Below, one piece after another: positions 1 through 12,000 of a stretch of 64,000 nucleotides of DNA; positions within the stretch are counted from its first letter, which is position 1, and each line of letters starts with the position of its first letter. A program made the translations under genes and the position numbers. The notes beneath the pieces are model-generated. The model did no database searches. It was not told where the DNA came from and was given only the letters and a program-made list of their open reading frames with translations. The stretch is from NCBI GenBank assembly GCA_021014945.1, contig MU266415.1:1-64000 (forward strand). The letters are read 5' to 3'. This DNA is from Leucogyrophana mollusca. Taxonomy: Eukaryota > Basidiomycota > Agaricomycetes > Boletales.

Positions 1-2
1 AA

Positions 3-527
3 AGCCTCGCAAAGGCACAAGTCCTCATCAAGGCTCACGAGTTCACAGAGGAGACTCGTGAGGCACAACTGATCATTCAGCATGCATACCTTGATAAGTT
101 AAACCAGTCACTCTATGCCAAAGAAAACAAGCAGAAGGATGATCGTACCAAACTGTTTCCAAAGGGATTTGGGCGGCACTTGACGAGTGAAGAATTTGTC
201 GGGGAGCTGGAAGCACAGGAGACAGCAAAGCAGCATAGAGAGGATGAGAAACGTAGAAGGAAGGAAACTCAGCGATCCAAGAAAGCCGCGAAAGGTGCTC
301 TCGACGCGCTGTGGAAGAAGATGCAAGATGAACATACTGTGGCTTTGACAGCTTGGGAGGCAGAATGTGGGAAGCTAAGGGCGGAAGGTATGTTGGTGAA
401 GGACCTCCCGAAGAGGCCGAAGAGGCCGACGAAGCCTAAGGATGCGCCCAGGACTGTTGTTGAAGGCACGAGCGCTGATATCGACGAGGCGGATGAGTCG
501 GACAGCACTGATTCGAGCGCTGAATAG
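3..527 (+). CDS. C-terminal part of a pogo/Tigger-like DDE transposase (5' end outside window)
   Basis: An open frame enters from the left edge and stops at 525-527, giving about 174 residues. It is strongly charged: a middle part around LYAKENK and GFGRHLTSEEF, then a Lys/Arg/Glu-rich helix, then an acidic Ser/Asp/Glu tail. From family knowledge, this arrangement (basic coiled stretch after the DDE core, acidic tail) is the usual end of the pogo/Tigger transposases common in Basidiomycota. The catalytic DDE core would lie left of the window, so activity cannot be judged. The visible tail has no stop or frameshift. Alternative: the charged tail of an unrelated host protein. Confidence 0.55.
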   Translation, partial: SLAKAQVLIKAHEFTEETREAQLIIQHAYLDKLNQSLYAKENKQKDDRTKLFPKGFGRHLTSEEFVGELEAQETAKQHREDEKRRRKETQRSKKAAKGALDALWKKMQDEHTVALTAWEAECGKLRAEGMLVKDLPKRPKRPTKPKDAPRTVVEGTSADIDEADESDSTDSSAE

Positions 528-672
528 CCTTTCCCACGGGTGTGTAAAGCCGCATGGAAATGTCGAAATTACACCCCTTCTCCTGTTTCACGCATTCTAC
601 TCTTGCCTTGCGTAGTGACGTCGAAATAAGTATATATAATGTATCTTAAGACACTTTACTAACTTTGTATCG

Positions 673-725
673 ACTTGGAATTTTTATTTAAACGTTGTGC
701 GCGCGTCTGCGCGTCGATTCCAAGT
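673..725. repeat. 9-bp inverted repeat with 35-bp spacer
   Basis: ACTTGGAAT at 673-681 is matched by ATTCCAAGT at 717-725. It lies about 150 bp after the transposase stop codon. It could be the end structure of the element or a transcript hairpin; no second copy is visible in the window. Confidence 0.35.
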
Positions 726-763
726 TAGTGTGCAAAGAGGTGCCGGAACACTGTAATGTACAT

Positions 764-870
764 CACCTGGCAAGCTAACAAGTACGCCCATTGTAGAATA
801 ATATGTTTCAAACTTTGTATGGGAATATAATGCTTTATCATTGCCTGGCACGCTGACGAGTATTGCTCAT
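764..870. repeat. Imperfect 30-bp direct repeat near the transposon end
   Basis: Two related 30-bp units occur at 764-793 and 841-870, sharing CCTGGCA(A/C)GCT and a following (A/G)AGTA core. AACTTTGTAT also occurs twice nearby (661 and 810). Subterminal repeats of this kind are common at DNA transposon ends; the link to the element is inferred. Confidence 0.35.
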
Positions 871-1677
871 CTGAGGCAATTTTATTTGTTCCTACATATG
901 CTTATAAGGTAATATAAGGGTTTAGCATCCGCAAGCATTATTGGAGAGATGGGAAAGTTGAATATGGTCAAATCACGACATCTTAGTTTCAGTGATGTGG
1001 CGGTGTCACCATCGGAGACAAGCTGTCAGCGTGGATGGTCAGTATTTAATCTTGAGGAAGGTCTCATCTGCACTCATCTAGTTTCTGCACTTCGGACATG
1101 CCGGAACAAAGAGCGACAACCATTTCATCCACTCCTCATTCGCGATTTCTGTTAATCCCAATGTTCTCGTCTACACCGCGGTGGGCGAGCACTCTGAGTG
1201 AGTGGTAGCCTGTCTTGGCATCCCTGATCTAAGCACTCCGAGTCCTCTAAGGTCACTTCGGTCGAGTTCGGGGAAAAATCTGCGAGCTCCTCATAACGAG
1301 CCCCGGACGCTGACCACGAGCTCGAGCCTCAAGCTCATTGTTCGTAGCGTCTATGACTTCCGATATACGTAAAGTTACCGGAGCGCTTTTGGGGTTCTCT
1401 CCGATCGGAACCCGCGACCTCCGTTATCGCTCTGCTTTCGGTAAGGTCTGGCCTCGCAATAGCGTTCTTCTAGCTGATATTTGGTTACCTCACCCCCTCA
1501 CCCATTGGTACGGATCATCATCTCGAATCCTGTGGTCACGGACATTGCTACTTAAAGGTGGCAACGAGCACCGCCGTGATTCGCTCCTATTCCATGAAAT
1601 CTTATTATGAGGCGCCTGCGGATTAGTTAAAGTGCTGCGTCCGTTCGATATTCTGACGACGAAGCGAACGCCCATCC
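871..1677. other. Non-coding stretch upstream of the 7TM gene
   Basis: Only short open frames without coding character are seen. The stretch at about 1290-1335 is rich in CTCGAGC/GAGCTC-like words. It probably holds the promoter of the gene starting at 1678; no clear TATA box was found. Confidence 0.4.
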
Positions 1678-2868
1678 ATGTCCTGGACGCCCGACGAGAC
1701 CTCTGTACAGCTCGCCACAGAGACCGCATGGCTTCAAGGCGGCATCATCACAGGAGTTGCGTACGGTGCCGTGTTGGTGCTCTTCGCCATGTGCTTCGAG
1801 TCCCTCTGGGTTCGCATGCGAACAAAGAGCATGAGATCGAGAAAATCTGTCTTCCTTCTCATTTATGTTTCGGCCGTCTTCAGTCTGGGAACTATATTGT
1901 TCGCAACGAACTCGCAGTTTATACAGCTGGGTTTCATCGACAATCGCGACTTTCCAGGTGGGCCGAGCGCCTACATAGAGGAGATGTTCTCCATTCCTGA
2001 AAACATAGCAAGCAACGTGACCTTTGTGCTTGCAAATTGGTGTGCGGATTCACTAATGGTGAGTGGTCCGACCATCTTCTTCGGACTCATGCCGAATCGC
2101 GTCCACGTTATCAGCTATGGCGTTGTATGGTGATATACAAGGACTGCAAACTGCCTACAAGAGCTGTTGTCGTGGGGGTCCCTAGTCTCATGCTTGTCGG
2201 CTCCATCAGTAAGTTCACAATGTGATAAGGGCTGTGAAGTTTCTTAGATTGGTCGACCCTTCTGTCAGCGCTTGGTATCTTGTGGCTTACGCAGATATCT
2301 TCACCGTCGTCATCGCCATCGCAAAACGCAGCCACTGGTGTAAACTATACCACTCCTTATTTCGCGCTTGCCCTCGCTGTCAACATTGTCGTCACGATTA
2401 TGATAGTTCTCCGCCTACTCTTCCACCGCCATCGTATCACCAAGGCCCTCGGCCCTGGCCATGGTTCGCACTACACTAGCATTGCAGCAATGATCGTCGA
2501 ATCTGCGTCACTGTATTCCGTATTTTCCCTCCTGTTTCTCATCCCTTTCGCGGTCGGTAGTCCCGTTTCAAACACGTTCATCCAGATTCTCGGCGAAGTT
2601 GATGTAAGCCTCTCCAGCTATCTCGTGTCCTTGTTCTCATTATGTGCAGATAATCGCATCACTCCTTATAATTTACCGCGTACTGCAGGGTAAGGCGTGG
2701 TCGAACGACACACCTACTCAAGGCACGAGTGTCAACGAACGAACCAGCATACGCATGCGGAGGCTTGCTCCTGTGCGAGTGAATCCTGTCGACCAATTTG
2801 ATCCCCCTCCTAAAACCATGGAGATCAGAGTCGCTGTCGACGTTGATAGATCGGAATGCAGTGTATGA
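1678..2868 (+). CDS. Orphan seven-transmembrane protein of a basidiomycete-expanded family
   Basis: Four exons: 1678-2058, 2115-2208, 2248-2603 and 2650-2868; 349 residues. The introns are 56, 39 and 46 bp, and each join restores one frame (for example LM|LWRC and GEVD|IIASLL). Hydrophobic segments are spread along the protein: a first one around residues 20-40, another near 55-70, a third region with FVLANWCADSLM, and further ones in exon 3 (ALALAVNIVVTIMIVLRLL, VFSLLFLIPFAV). The C-terminus is hydrophilic. From family knowledge, Agaricomycetes carry many such 7TM proteins of unknown ligand in the plasma membrane or endomembranes. Their DG/LWRC motif at the second exon junction and the FHRHR stretch after helix 5 fit this protein. 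No G-protein motif that would prove receptor function was recognised. Confidence 0.75.
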
Positions 2869-4354
2869 GATGCGTCTAGCTGCTTCTCGCACGAGACTTT
2901 TGTGCCACCCGCCCACAGCACCGTTGGGGATAGAGTATTCGCTTATGGCGGAAGCTAAATCGCGTCTCCCGCGACTTGATGACGTGCACCTCGACACATT
3001 TCCTCCTTTCCAGGCTTGATTCTGTACATGGTTCCCTTACTCGCTTCCAGCGACATTTGTTCGTCCGAGGGTCCATGCAGCTGTCGGCGGGAGAGAATTA
3101 TCGAATGGAGGCTTATCTTCGATAACATGCCACAGGTTAGCCACTTATAGCGTCATGCTACCGTTATCTGCCACATACTATCCCTAACATTCCGCAAGTC
3201 CGTGAGACATGATCCCCACATATGCACTCGCAATCAAGATCAAGGACTGACACGCAAATCCGCTGATACCTGTGCTGATGCCCGGATTGGAAATGTCCGT
3301 CCTCCACGGTAACCCAAATACCTTCAGCGCTTGTCGGTTTTCTTATCGGTTCTCCAACAGGCCGCCTTAAACGCGAACTACCCGAATTGACATCCAATCG
3401 ATACCATTTGACCGTAGTGGGTGGAAAGCATTCCCGTTGTTCGAGCTTCTCGGATGTAGACCCTCAAGGATACGCACACGATGTCCACATCTGACGGTTC
3501 AGTTACGCAGTCATCAGGACGGAGTCCACCATCCCAGCGGGGAGTTTTTTGCCCTGATGGGTCGCATGAGTATATCAAGGAATGGTCTACGGCTTCGGAA
3601 TACTTATGCATACACGAAGCCAATTTGCTTTATCGTCATCCACCTACAGTACTTTCGGCCAAGGCGGCCGCTTGTTGTTGTTGAAAACTAAAGTCGCTGA
3701 CAAACCAAATTTAAACTACACAATGACCAAACTGAGCGACCAACAACACTGCTGGCCGTGATGTTGGCAAGGCCCTCATCGCAGCCCCATTTCTTACAGC
3801 TCCCGCCAGTCGATATCCCAGTTGAATCACGCGTCTCCTATCTATCCTTGGACGTAGCAGCGACTAGAATCGAGTTCAAACAGCGGGATAGCGAGCTGTG
3901 GACGCCTCACTGCTAGGTTTGAAAATACAAAGGGGCTTAGCAAGTAGATTATCTCATGGACATAAACTCCGTGATTTGTATTACTGCAGTGCTTTGTTAC
4001 GGGGATGTCCTGTGTAGCGCGAGTGCAACTTGTTCAAACGGCCATCGCGCGGTAGGTGTTTAAACTTCCAGAGAATCGACCGGTCGTAATATCTGGTTGA
4101 ACAGAGGACTTTATGATTATATTCGACCGTTTAAAAATTTCGGAGCGTGAAGGAACAGAAATATGGCATATAAAAGCTTCATGAGTGTTCTATTTGTCTA
4201 TTTGTCTATATGCTTCATGTACGCTTCTAAAGACTAACTTTGAAGGCCTTCATCCCTTTATAAGCTTTCTGTGTAGCGTCATCGACATTCCAGTTGATGG
4301 TAGCGAACGGGTTCTTTCTTTGTTTCAATGCTGAAGAACAAAATGAGTTTTCAT
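2869..4354. other. Intergenic region without supported genes
   Basis: Short open frames on both strands lack splice-linked partners or recognisable motifs. The last 300 bp are AT-rich and may hold the 3' end of the minus-strand gene at 4355-4732. Nothing else is supported. Confidence 0.4.
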
Positions 4355-4732
4355 TCACGCTTTGAACAGCCCCTTTGCGGCCAGCACAAACGCACCATAA
4401 GAACTGCCGCTGCACTCGGTATCTAGCACATAACGGATCAATATGATGCACTTCCTAGAGCACAATCACTTACTATGGTAGAGTCTAACAGTGGTTGGCG
4501 AGAAGGAAGAAAAGGTGAAGGATTTGACTTCGCCGACCTGTGTCTCGTTGACGACATGACAACCTTTGGGATACAACCCGTTCCATTGCTGATGTTTGTT
4601 AGTCTTGCCGCAACCAGTCACTCCCCAGACCTTCATGCCCCAATTTTGACTGTCTAGTGCTAAATCTGTGCACTTGGCATGGGCAGCGATGGAAAGGGTC
4701 AACGCGAGAACGATTTTAGTGAGAGACGGCAT
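4355..4732 (-). CDS. Small secreted protein, 108 residues
   Basis: Two exons on the minus strand, 4474-4732 and 4355-4422, flank a 51-bp GTAAGT..CTAG intron. The join changes the frame from a nearby stop to a good ending (LYHNTECSGSSYGAFVLAAK). Residues 1-19 are a signal peptide (MPSLTKIVLALTLSIAAHA). The mature part has four cysteines, at CTDLAL, TGCGK, KGCHV and TECSG. The C-terminal pattern 'hydrophobic-LY-xxxx-C-S-G' is common in small secreted basidiomycete proteins with a beta-strand-rich fold. An ATG eight codons upstream (4756) is possible, but the chosen start gives the cleaner signal peptide. Function unknown; an effector or surface role is only a guess. Confidence 0.65.
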
Positions 4733-4756
4733 TGCGTGCTTCAAGAGGCGTAACAT

Positions 4757-6469
4757 CAGTCAAGGCAGGGGTGCGGCGAGGATATCTCACTTACGGGTAG
4801 GCTTCTGGTAACTGCACAGACTTCTGAATACAAGGGGGGTATGGGTATGGATGAACGGAGAACTCCGCGCTCTTAAGAGAACCAGAGGACCCACTCACTT
4901 GCAAAGCGACACAGAAACATCTTGGCAAGTTTTTTCGCAGATCAAGTTTGCACAAGTAGTGGGTCCGTGCCTGTCTGTGTGAGTATGAGACTGTGCCCGA
5001 CGTGGACCGAGACATGTGCCTGAGACATGTCATATAGCTCGAAGCCTTTTGTGGGTCGTAGCATTGCCCTCGTGCCCTCGTCCATATGTCAAGTCCGGGG
5101 GCAGTGTGAGCCCCAACTAAGCGCAGAATGCACCGAAAAAGTATCACCCACACCTTTCGCAGGCCGCCTCTCACCGTGAGCCCAAGGTGGCGCCACCCTG
5201 CCGTCACTGTACTCGATCATTCGCCTCGCCCTGCTGTCGATAAAAGCGAGAGGCGGTAGATATGGGTTTCAGTGGCAAGGCTCCCGAGGCACTGTCACGC
5301 CCACCTTGACAGACATTGCTAGGGTCCCAGCTGGTCCCAGTCATCGGGTTCCAGTTGGCAAGCGTTCGACGTTTATCGATTACCTTTTATGATCTGCAAC
5401 TATCGTAACACAAAAGCGGCGTTCCGCGGAACACTGACCTCCCGATGGGTCCAATTATGAATCCAGGACGCCATCGCGACCATCGGCGTGTACCTGGGAC
5501 GAGAGCGTGAAGGATGTGGGTCCTATTAGACTAAAAGATGAGCAAAAGGTCGAATCTGATTTCGGCTCTCAAGGAGGTGCTGACTAGAGCTGACTTGGCC
5601 TTGGAGACGTCTGGTGTGTCAGATCAGATATACCTATGCTATGGCATTGGGGCACCGCATTCCAGAGGCGTGGCGCTCCGCGATATCAACATATTCATAA
5701 ACCATAAGCACGAAACGAAAGAGCCAAGATAAATCTAGCAATTGGTCAGACCACGGAATCGGAAGGCCGAGGACCGAGTGAGGTTGGATGGTATAAGTAA
5801 TCCCCGAAAATGGGGGTAAGCAACGGTCCTTCTTCAAGGTAGTGCCGTCTAGAGGGAATAGAGTTGAAGGGGTTGAATATCGCAGTCGCTCAAACGGCAC
5901 ACATGGTGGGCGTTGAGTGCTGTATAAGTTTTCGGCGAAGTGCTTTTGATCGACCGTTCCAGGTTGACGGTGGACTAGCAAGACGAGAAAGCAGCCATTC
6001 ACTATGATGTAGTAGGGCTTACTTGCACATATCAAGTCCCCCGGTTGCTAGCTTGCAATTGCCCTGTCAGTGAACGAGTGGGAGAGACTGGCGGAGGTTG
6101 ATGCGAGGTGACTGATGACTCAGCCGTCCTCCGGCCGTCAGTGGCTGCTACGAACAGTGATAACTTCATTTACTTACCATGATCATCTACAACCTCACAT
6201 ACCTCGCTCGATGACGGTGGAACGTTTGGACGCCAACTCCGTAAACGGTAGGTGGAATATATGAACAATTCGAGAGCTAATTTAGGAGCAAAACCTCGAT
6301 GTTGACATGCTTCGTACGACCCAAACGTCCGAATACAACTCAATTGGAGTAGCCCGATGAGTACTGCTGATGGGGTGGTGTTGCAGTTACATTTCCAGCG
6401 CCATACAGGTCAACGGCATACCATGGACCGTTCATGTGAGGAACTTCCCGTGCGCATGATGGCAAGATG
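4757..6469. other. Intergenic region without supported genes
   Basis: A 138-codon minus-strand frame (4791-5207) and several shorter ones show no domain, signal peptide or splice continuity and are treated as chance. The promoter of the minus-strand secreted protein should lie just right of 4756. Confidence 0.4.
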
Positions 6470-6740
6470 GTTTGTGCTAGTCCCGAAGCATTCGAGAAGA
6501 TCTAGCGGATTTAGACAGTTTCCAAACCACAACGTTGACGCAGATATCGATCAAGCAATGGCCTGCAATGGCTTGCCCCTGCATAGTGGACAGCTAACGT
6601 TAGAGGGATATAGAAGTTCGATTTCGGTGTTCGAGCCGGTCCTTTTGGGTATTCGGTACTCACCGATGATCAACTTCTTGTCTGGGGCGGTCGTTGCAAG
6701 AAATGACCAGTTTCCAGATATCAAATTATCGTCCTCGCAT

Positions 6741-6749
6741 ATACTTAAG
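6741..6749 (+). promoter_or_regulatory. TATA-like element conserved between duplicated promoters
   Basis: ATACTTAAG lies 127 bp upstream of the ATG. The same element (ATACTTAAA) lies 124 bp upstream in the second copy, within otherwise diverged promoter sequence, which suggests it is used. Confidence 0.4.
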
Positions 6750-6867
6750 GGCCGCTGCGGTCGCTCACTTCGCCCCATCGAACAGCACCCCACCCCCCGT
6801 GAGTTATCTCCCCCAGGTGAACGCTCGTATTGACAGCCCATCTAGCCAGAACATCTTAAAGATCACG

Positions 6868-8134
6868 ATGGTCAACTATAACGGATGGCTGCCCAAAGAT
6901 CCCGAAGTCGTTAGAAAGTGGATCCGCAAGAAGGTCGACGTCGTTAAAAAAGTGCCCTACGCGGCTCCTCTCCCCGACGTCATCCAAGAGTTCCAAAATC
7001 TTATCGAGAACGATCCCGAAATCTTCATGTATTTCAACCAAATGTTCGAACAGGTGCCAAAGGACAAGTATCCTGTACGTGGGGAATCCCTTCCTTGCTT
7101 CTGTTCTCATTTTTTCCCAGCCAGGGGTGGACGACTACACAGTCATGCTGAGGTTGTTCGCAACAATCATCACCGAAGCGCCCGAATACGATCGTGAAGG
7201 GGTCGAGCGGGGGGAGGCGATCGGCGTGCCAATCTATGCCGTCCTCGATCAGTTCACAAACACGCCCGCAGGTCTGAATGCGTTCATCAACAGGAGGGTC
7301 AACAACCAGTTCAAAAAGATGTTTGATGTGTGGGCTGCCTTTCTCACGTCGCTTGATTCTCGTTACGTGCTCGAGGGCACCCCCGAGAAGCCAGCTTGGC
7401 CACAGGCAATCCCCAACTTCGCGGATATCTACGTCTGCGACCCCACCGACAAATACTACGGATTCAAATCTTGGGACGACTTCTTCACCAGGCAATTCAA
7501 GGAAGGCCAGCGCCCAATTGAATTTGCCGACGACGATTCTGTCGTCAACAGTGCCTGCGACTCCACCGTCTACCGCATTGCTTACAGGGTGAATGCAACC
7601 GACCAGTTCTGGCTGAAAGGGCAGCCTTACTCCCTCAACCACATACTTAACAACGACCCCCTCTCGTCCGAATTTGACAAGGGCACGGTCTACCAAGCAT
7701 TCCTTAGCCTCTACGACTACCACCGCTGGCACAGTCCTGTCAACGGCAAGATCAAGAAGATCGTCCTTGTCGAAGGCACATACTATGCCGCGCAGCCTGA
7801 CCCTAGCTGGGAGGAGGCCGCCATCATTGAATCACAGTCGTTCATCACATCAATTGCCACTCGGGTTTTGGTATTTATCGAAGCCGACAATCCGGAAATT
7901 GGGCTGATGTGTGTCGTGGGCGTTGGGATGGTGGAGGTATCGACCTGTGAAGTGACTGTCGAAGAAGGTGACGTGGTCAGGAAGGGGGATCAACTGGGGA
8001 TGTTCCACTTCGGCGGGTCTACACACTGCCTCGTCTTCCGCCGCGAGGTTCCTATTGTTTTCGCGGAGACAATTGAGGTGGATACGTTCGTCCGCGTCAA
8101 GTCCGCGATTGCGAAAGTGGGAAGTGCCAACTGA
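6868..8134 (+). CDS. Phosphatidylserine decarboxylase-family enzyme, PsiD-like (copy A)
   Basis: Two exons, 6868-7074 and 7121-8134 (46-bp intron), 406 residues. PSD enzymes cut themselves at a serine to make a pyruvoyl group and then decarboxylate phosphatidylserine or, in the fungal PsiD branch, aromatic amino acids. The N-terminal half (MVNYNGWLPKDPEVV, then TPAGLNAF) fits the extra domain of PsiD-like proteins. The C-terminal half has the core motifs: CDSTVYRIAYR with the likely Asp, YHRWHSPVNG with the likely His (about 270-273), GMVEVSTCE, and FHFGGSTHC with the self-cleaving Ser near 369. No mitochondrial leader or membrane segment is seen, so a cytosolic enzyme acting on a soluble substrate is more likely than the lipid enzyme; this is an inference. 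All key residues are present. Confidence 0.88.
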
Positions 8135-8166
8135 TAAAGATCTGGGGCTGTTGGAATCTGTCGTGG

Positions 8167-8209
8167 GGTACGATTACGGACTTCTTTTGTACGATTACGA
8201 GTTGGTACG
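8167..8209 (+). repeat. 21-bp repeat units after PSD-like copy A
   Basis: Two units starting GGTACG/TGTACG at 8167 and 8188 have a 21-bp period and carry the core TACGATTACG; a degenerate third begins at 8204. Related units follow copy B at the same distance from its stop codon. Confidence 0.55.
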
Positions 8210-8215
8210 AGCTGA

Positions 8216-9013
8216 GATGAGCATGTTTTTGCGAGCCGAAATGAACAACAAGTTGACACGTGACGATGTATCAAAACCCTTTGCTCTACTGGGCCGCCAA
8301 TTGGGCTGTGGGTTGTATCAGCGGAGACCTCGTTCTGTTCAGAGTGTATTAAAGAGGGATCGCGTGGAAAAAGACAAGGCGCTGCGGTGCTGAGTCGATG
8401 ACCTGGTGGCTCGATATACGGCAGGCGTTTGGTGTACGCAGATGTGGCGGGAGAGCCCCTGGTGAATGGGATCAGTGGCGCGCTGGGGTCTTACACAATT
8501 AAACACATTGGAGAAGCCGTGCTAGACGCCCGCTACCCCCCACGTCCCGTCCCCAATCAGACTCGCCACTCGCCAAACAGTCTCCGCGTCCCCCTCCGCG
8601 CTTGCTGCCTCCGGGAAGCATAAATCTCTCGGCCGTGGGGTGCGTTGGCGCTGGTTAACGATGCATATCTACCGTGATGCATGATGGTAATCAAATTAGG
8701 AGTGAGACCCTTGACCGTGACGGACCCCTGCATGGGACAAAGCTTGAGAAACATGATAAATGCGAACGAGGTGGTTAGTTCGAGTAGAGTCGACGAGAGT
8801 GTGGTCCGAGCGATATAAAAGAGAATGTGTATACAAGTCGCACATTTGTACATCCATTGCTGGTGATCATGAGAACTTCGGTCCCAACAGTACGAATGAA
8901 AGCACAAGTTCAACCCAATCCGAACTGAGAGAATTATCAGTTAATGCCGACATTGTGAGGGGCAATAACACCCACCATCCATATCGAACGAAGCATCAAT
9001 TATCAAATCAGCG
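8216..9013. other. Intergenic region without supported genes
   Basis: Open frames of 64-118 codons on both strands show no motif. The region separates the 3' ends of two convergent genes and is longer than needed for that, as elsewhere in this accessory part. Confidence 0.35.
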
Positions 9014-12000
9014 TTAAGCTCCGATGTGAACGAACACTATCCTCTGCTCGAGGGGGACTACCTTCTTGTCCACCGTCCGCATAGCTATGTTCAGTGACGC
9101 TGCCGCCTTCGTGTAGTCCATCCCGTGCTCAAACATGTTCTCGTAGAATGCCGAGACCATGTGGTGGACGATCTCGTCGTCGACAGCCCACATCGTCCCG
9201 ATCACGCTCTTGAACCCTGCAAACTGCATCCCTGCGGCTAGATGGATGACTTCGTCCGGCGTCGTCGCATCCCCGACCGCAGTGTGACAAGCAGAGAGAA
9301 AAGCGAACTCTGGGTGAGGGATATCGGCACGTATGATGTCGAGCAGGGAGAGGGGCTGGTCGTGCATAGCAAAATACGAGTTAAAAGCCTGACTCGTGTC
9401 CTGTTTGCCGTGGCAAGCAAGATGAACCCAAGAGTTCGCGCAGAGAGCGCCCAGCGCCGCATGATTCGTGGCAGCAGAATCGGCTAGACGCGTGGAAGGC
9501 ACGGATGATGGCAATTGGCATAGAACGAGGTCGAGTTCCGTATTCACCATGAGGAGTTCCTGTTCATGACTTCCGCTGCTGGGCATTGCTTGGCCTATTG
9601 CAGCGAACATTGGATTGATCATCGGCGCGATGGTGTTGTTTTTCCTCGTCCTGACGAGGGCCGAGAGCGTCGGAGTGTATGATGTGATATAGATATCAGA
9701 CAGGCCCGACTTGCCCTTGCGGTGTGGACCGGCAGCATGCAATGGCAGTGATGTGAACTTGGACGTTGGGCACAACCAGATCCGCGAACCCGGGGGGATC
9801 TGGATATTTTCTAGCGCCTGGACGATGGGATGCACGACGAAATCCCAAAGCGATCGGAGTAGATAGAATAACTCATTCGACGTGCCGTTCTTGTGCTCAG
9901 CAATACTAGAATTTGAACGACTCTTCAGTACGCGAGCAAACTCTGACTCCATTTGAGTGACATCTTCCAGAGCGATGTTTCCAAGGGGGACATAATGTGG
10001 AGGGCCATCGCAGAGAACAATAAGTGCATCGCAGGAATATTGACTGGCGTTGATGACGATGACGGGACCCTCAACGGCAGCCTGCTGGAGATTGGGGTAG
10101 AGCGGAGGTAACAGAAACTGAGAGAAACCCTTAAGCTGTCGAACTTCGCACACAACGGAATCCCATTCTTCGGCCAGGCGTCGGTGACATCGTCTTTCTT
10201 CATCGCGAGAATCGCCATCCTCGCCATCCCGCAGCCTTCCGGACGACCTATCAAGCTCTGAGCGGATTCGCTGAAGATCTGTCGCCAACCTTTTGCCTTG
10301 TGCATTTGCATCAGAAAGCTGCTGGAGAGGCGTATGGAGGTTTGCCATCTGTGTCCATATTATCCCCCTTCCCTGCTCCAGTAGTTCCACTGCAGTAGCG
10401 GGCTCGTTTCGACGAAGAGCACAAGATGCAGCATTGGCTGCTAAGGAGGAAGAGATGGTTTTGAGGAGTTCGTGGCGCAATACAATAGACGACCCCGAAA
10501 TGACGTGGCGGTCGAGGTTGGCCAAGGACACTCTATAGGCGTTCAATGCAGAAACATGATCATATCTCTCTGCCGCTTGACACCAGATCAGCGAGCACTT
10601 CACTTGGTCCCATGAACCGCAGTTTGTGTCAGTGGAGGCCAGTTCATAGTACTGGAAAGCGATATCGAGATCGGCTCTGTCGCTGACCTGGTCAAATCGA
10701 GTGGAAAGGGTATTAGCAAGGTGGCTCAGGGACCAGGAGCGATTGGGGTGCCCTTGTGGGCACAACACCAGGGCTGCGCGATAGAGCTCTGTGGCCTCGT
10801 CCAGGTCGGCTCCAGCGTCAAACTGCTTGTATCGAGTGTAAAGAGTGGAAGCGAGGTTGATCAGGGACGAGGAACGATCGGGGTGCCCTTGTGGACACAA
10901 CACCAGGGCTGTGCGATAGAGCCCCATGGCTTCGTCCAGGTCGGCGCTAGCACCGAACTGCTTGAATCGAGTGTGAAGGGTGTTAGCGAGGTTGATCAGG
11001 GACGGGAAGTGAACGGGGTGCCCTGGTGGACACAACGCCAGGGCTGCGCGATGGAGCTCCGTGGCTTCGTCCAGGTCGGCGCCAGCGCCGAAGCGGTTGA
11101 ACCGAGCGTAAAGGGTGAGAGCAAAGTCGTTCAGGGACCCAGGGCGACCAGGGTGCCCTTGTGGACGCAACGCCAGGGCTGCGCGATTCAGTTCCGTGGC
11201 CTCATCCAGGTCGGCGCTAGCGCCGAACTGGTTGAATCGAGTGTAAAGGGTGTCAGCGAGGTTATTCAGGGAGGCGGAACGATCGGGGTGTCCTTGTGGA
11301 CGCAACGCCAGGACTGCGCGATTCAGCTCCGTGGCTTCGTCCAGGTCGGCTCTGCCACCGAAGTGATTGAATCGAGTGTAAAGGGTGAGAGCGAAGTTGT
11401 TCAAGGAGATGGAGCGATCGGGGTGCCCTTGTGGACGCAACGTGAGGGCTGCGCAATTGAGCTTAATGGCTTCGTCCAGGTCGGCTCTGCCGCCGAACTG
11501 CTTGAATCGAGTGTGAAGGGTGTTAGCGAGGTTGCTCAGGGACATGGAGTGATGAGGGTGCCCTTGTGGATGCAACGTGAGGGCTGCGCGATTGAGCTCC
11601 GTGGCTTCGTCCAGGTCGGCTCTGTCGCCGAACTGGTTGAATCGGGTGTGAAGGGTGTTAGCGAGGTTGTTCAGAGACGAGGAGTAATCGGAGTGCCCTG
11701 GTGAATACAGCGCCAGGGCTGCGCGATCCAGCTCCATGGCTTGGTCCAGGTCGGCTCTGTCGCCGAAGTGATTGAATCGAGTGTCAAGGGAGGAAGCGAG
11801 GTTGCACAGGCACCTGGGGTGATAGGGGTGCCCTTGTGGATGCAGCGCCAGGAATGCACGATCCAGCTCTGTGGCTTCGTCCAGGTCAGCTCTAGCGCCG
11901 AACTGGTTGAATCGATTGTGAAGGGTGGTAGCGAGCCCGGCCAGCGATGTGGAGTGTTGGGGGTGCCCCGCTGGACGCAACCTGAGCGAGACACGACAAT

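Larger units (their letters stand above)
6470..8215 (+). repeat. Segmental duplication, copy A (promoter, PSD-like gene, 3' flank)
   Basis: This block matches 16820-18650. The similarity includes about 400 bp upstream of the gene (shared words such as GCAGATATCGATC at 6540 and 16896), the whole gene with its single intron at the same place, and a 3' tandem repeat. The edges are judged by eye. Confidence 0.75.

Noticed and set aside
4791..5207. 138-codon minus-strand frame
   Set aside because: No domain, signal peptide or splice partner, and scattered composition; likely chance.
10721..11704. 327-codon plus-strand frame with repeated units
   Set aside because: It is the reverse-strand shadow of the TPR array; the minus-strand protein has clear TPR and CHAT motifs.
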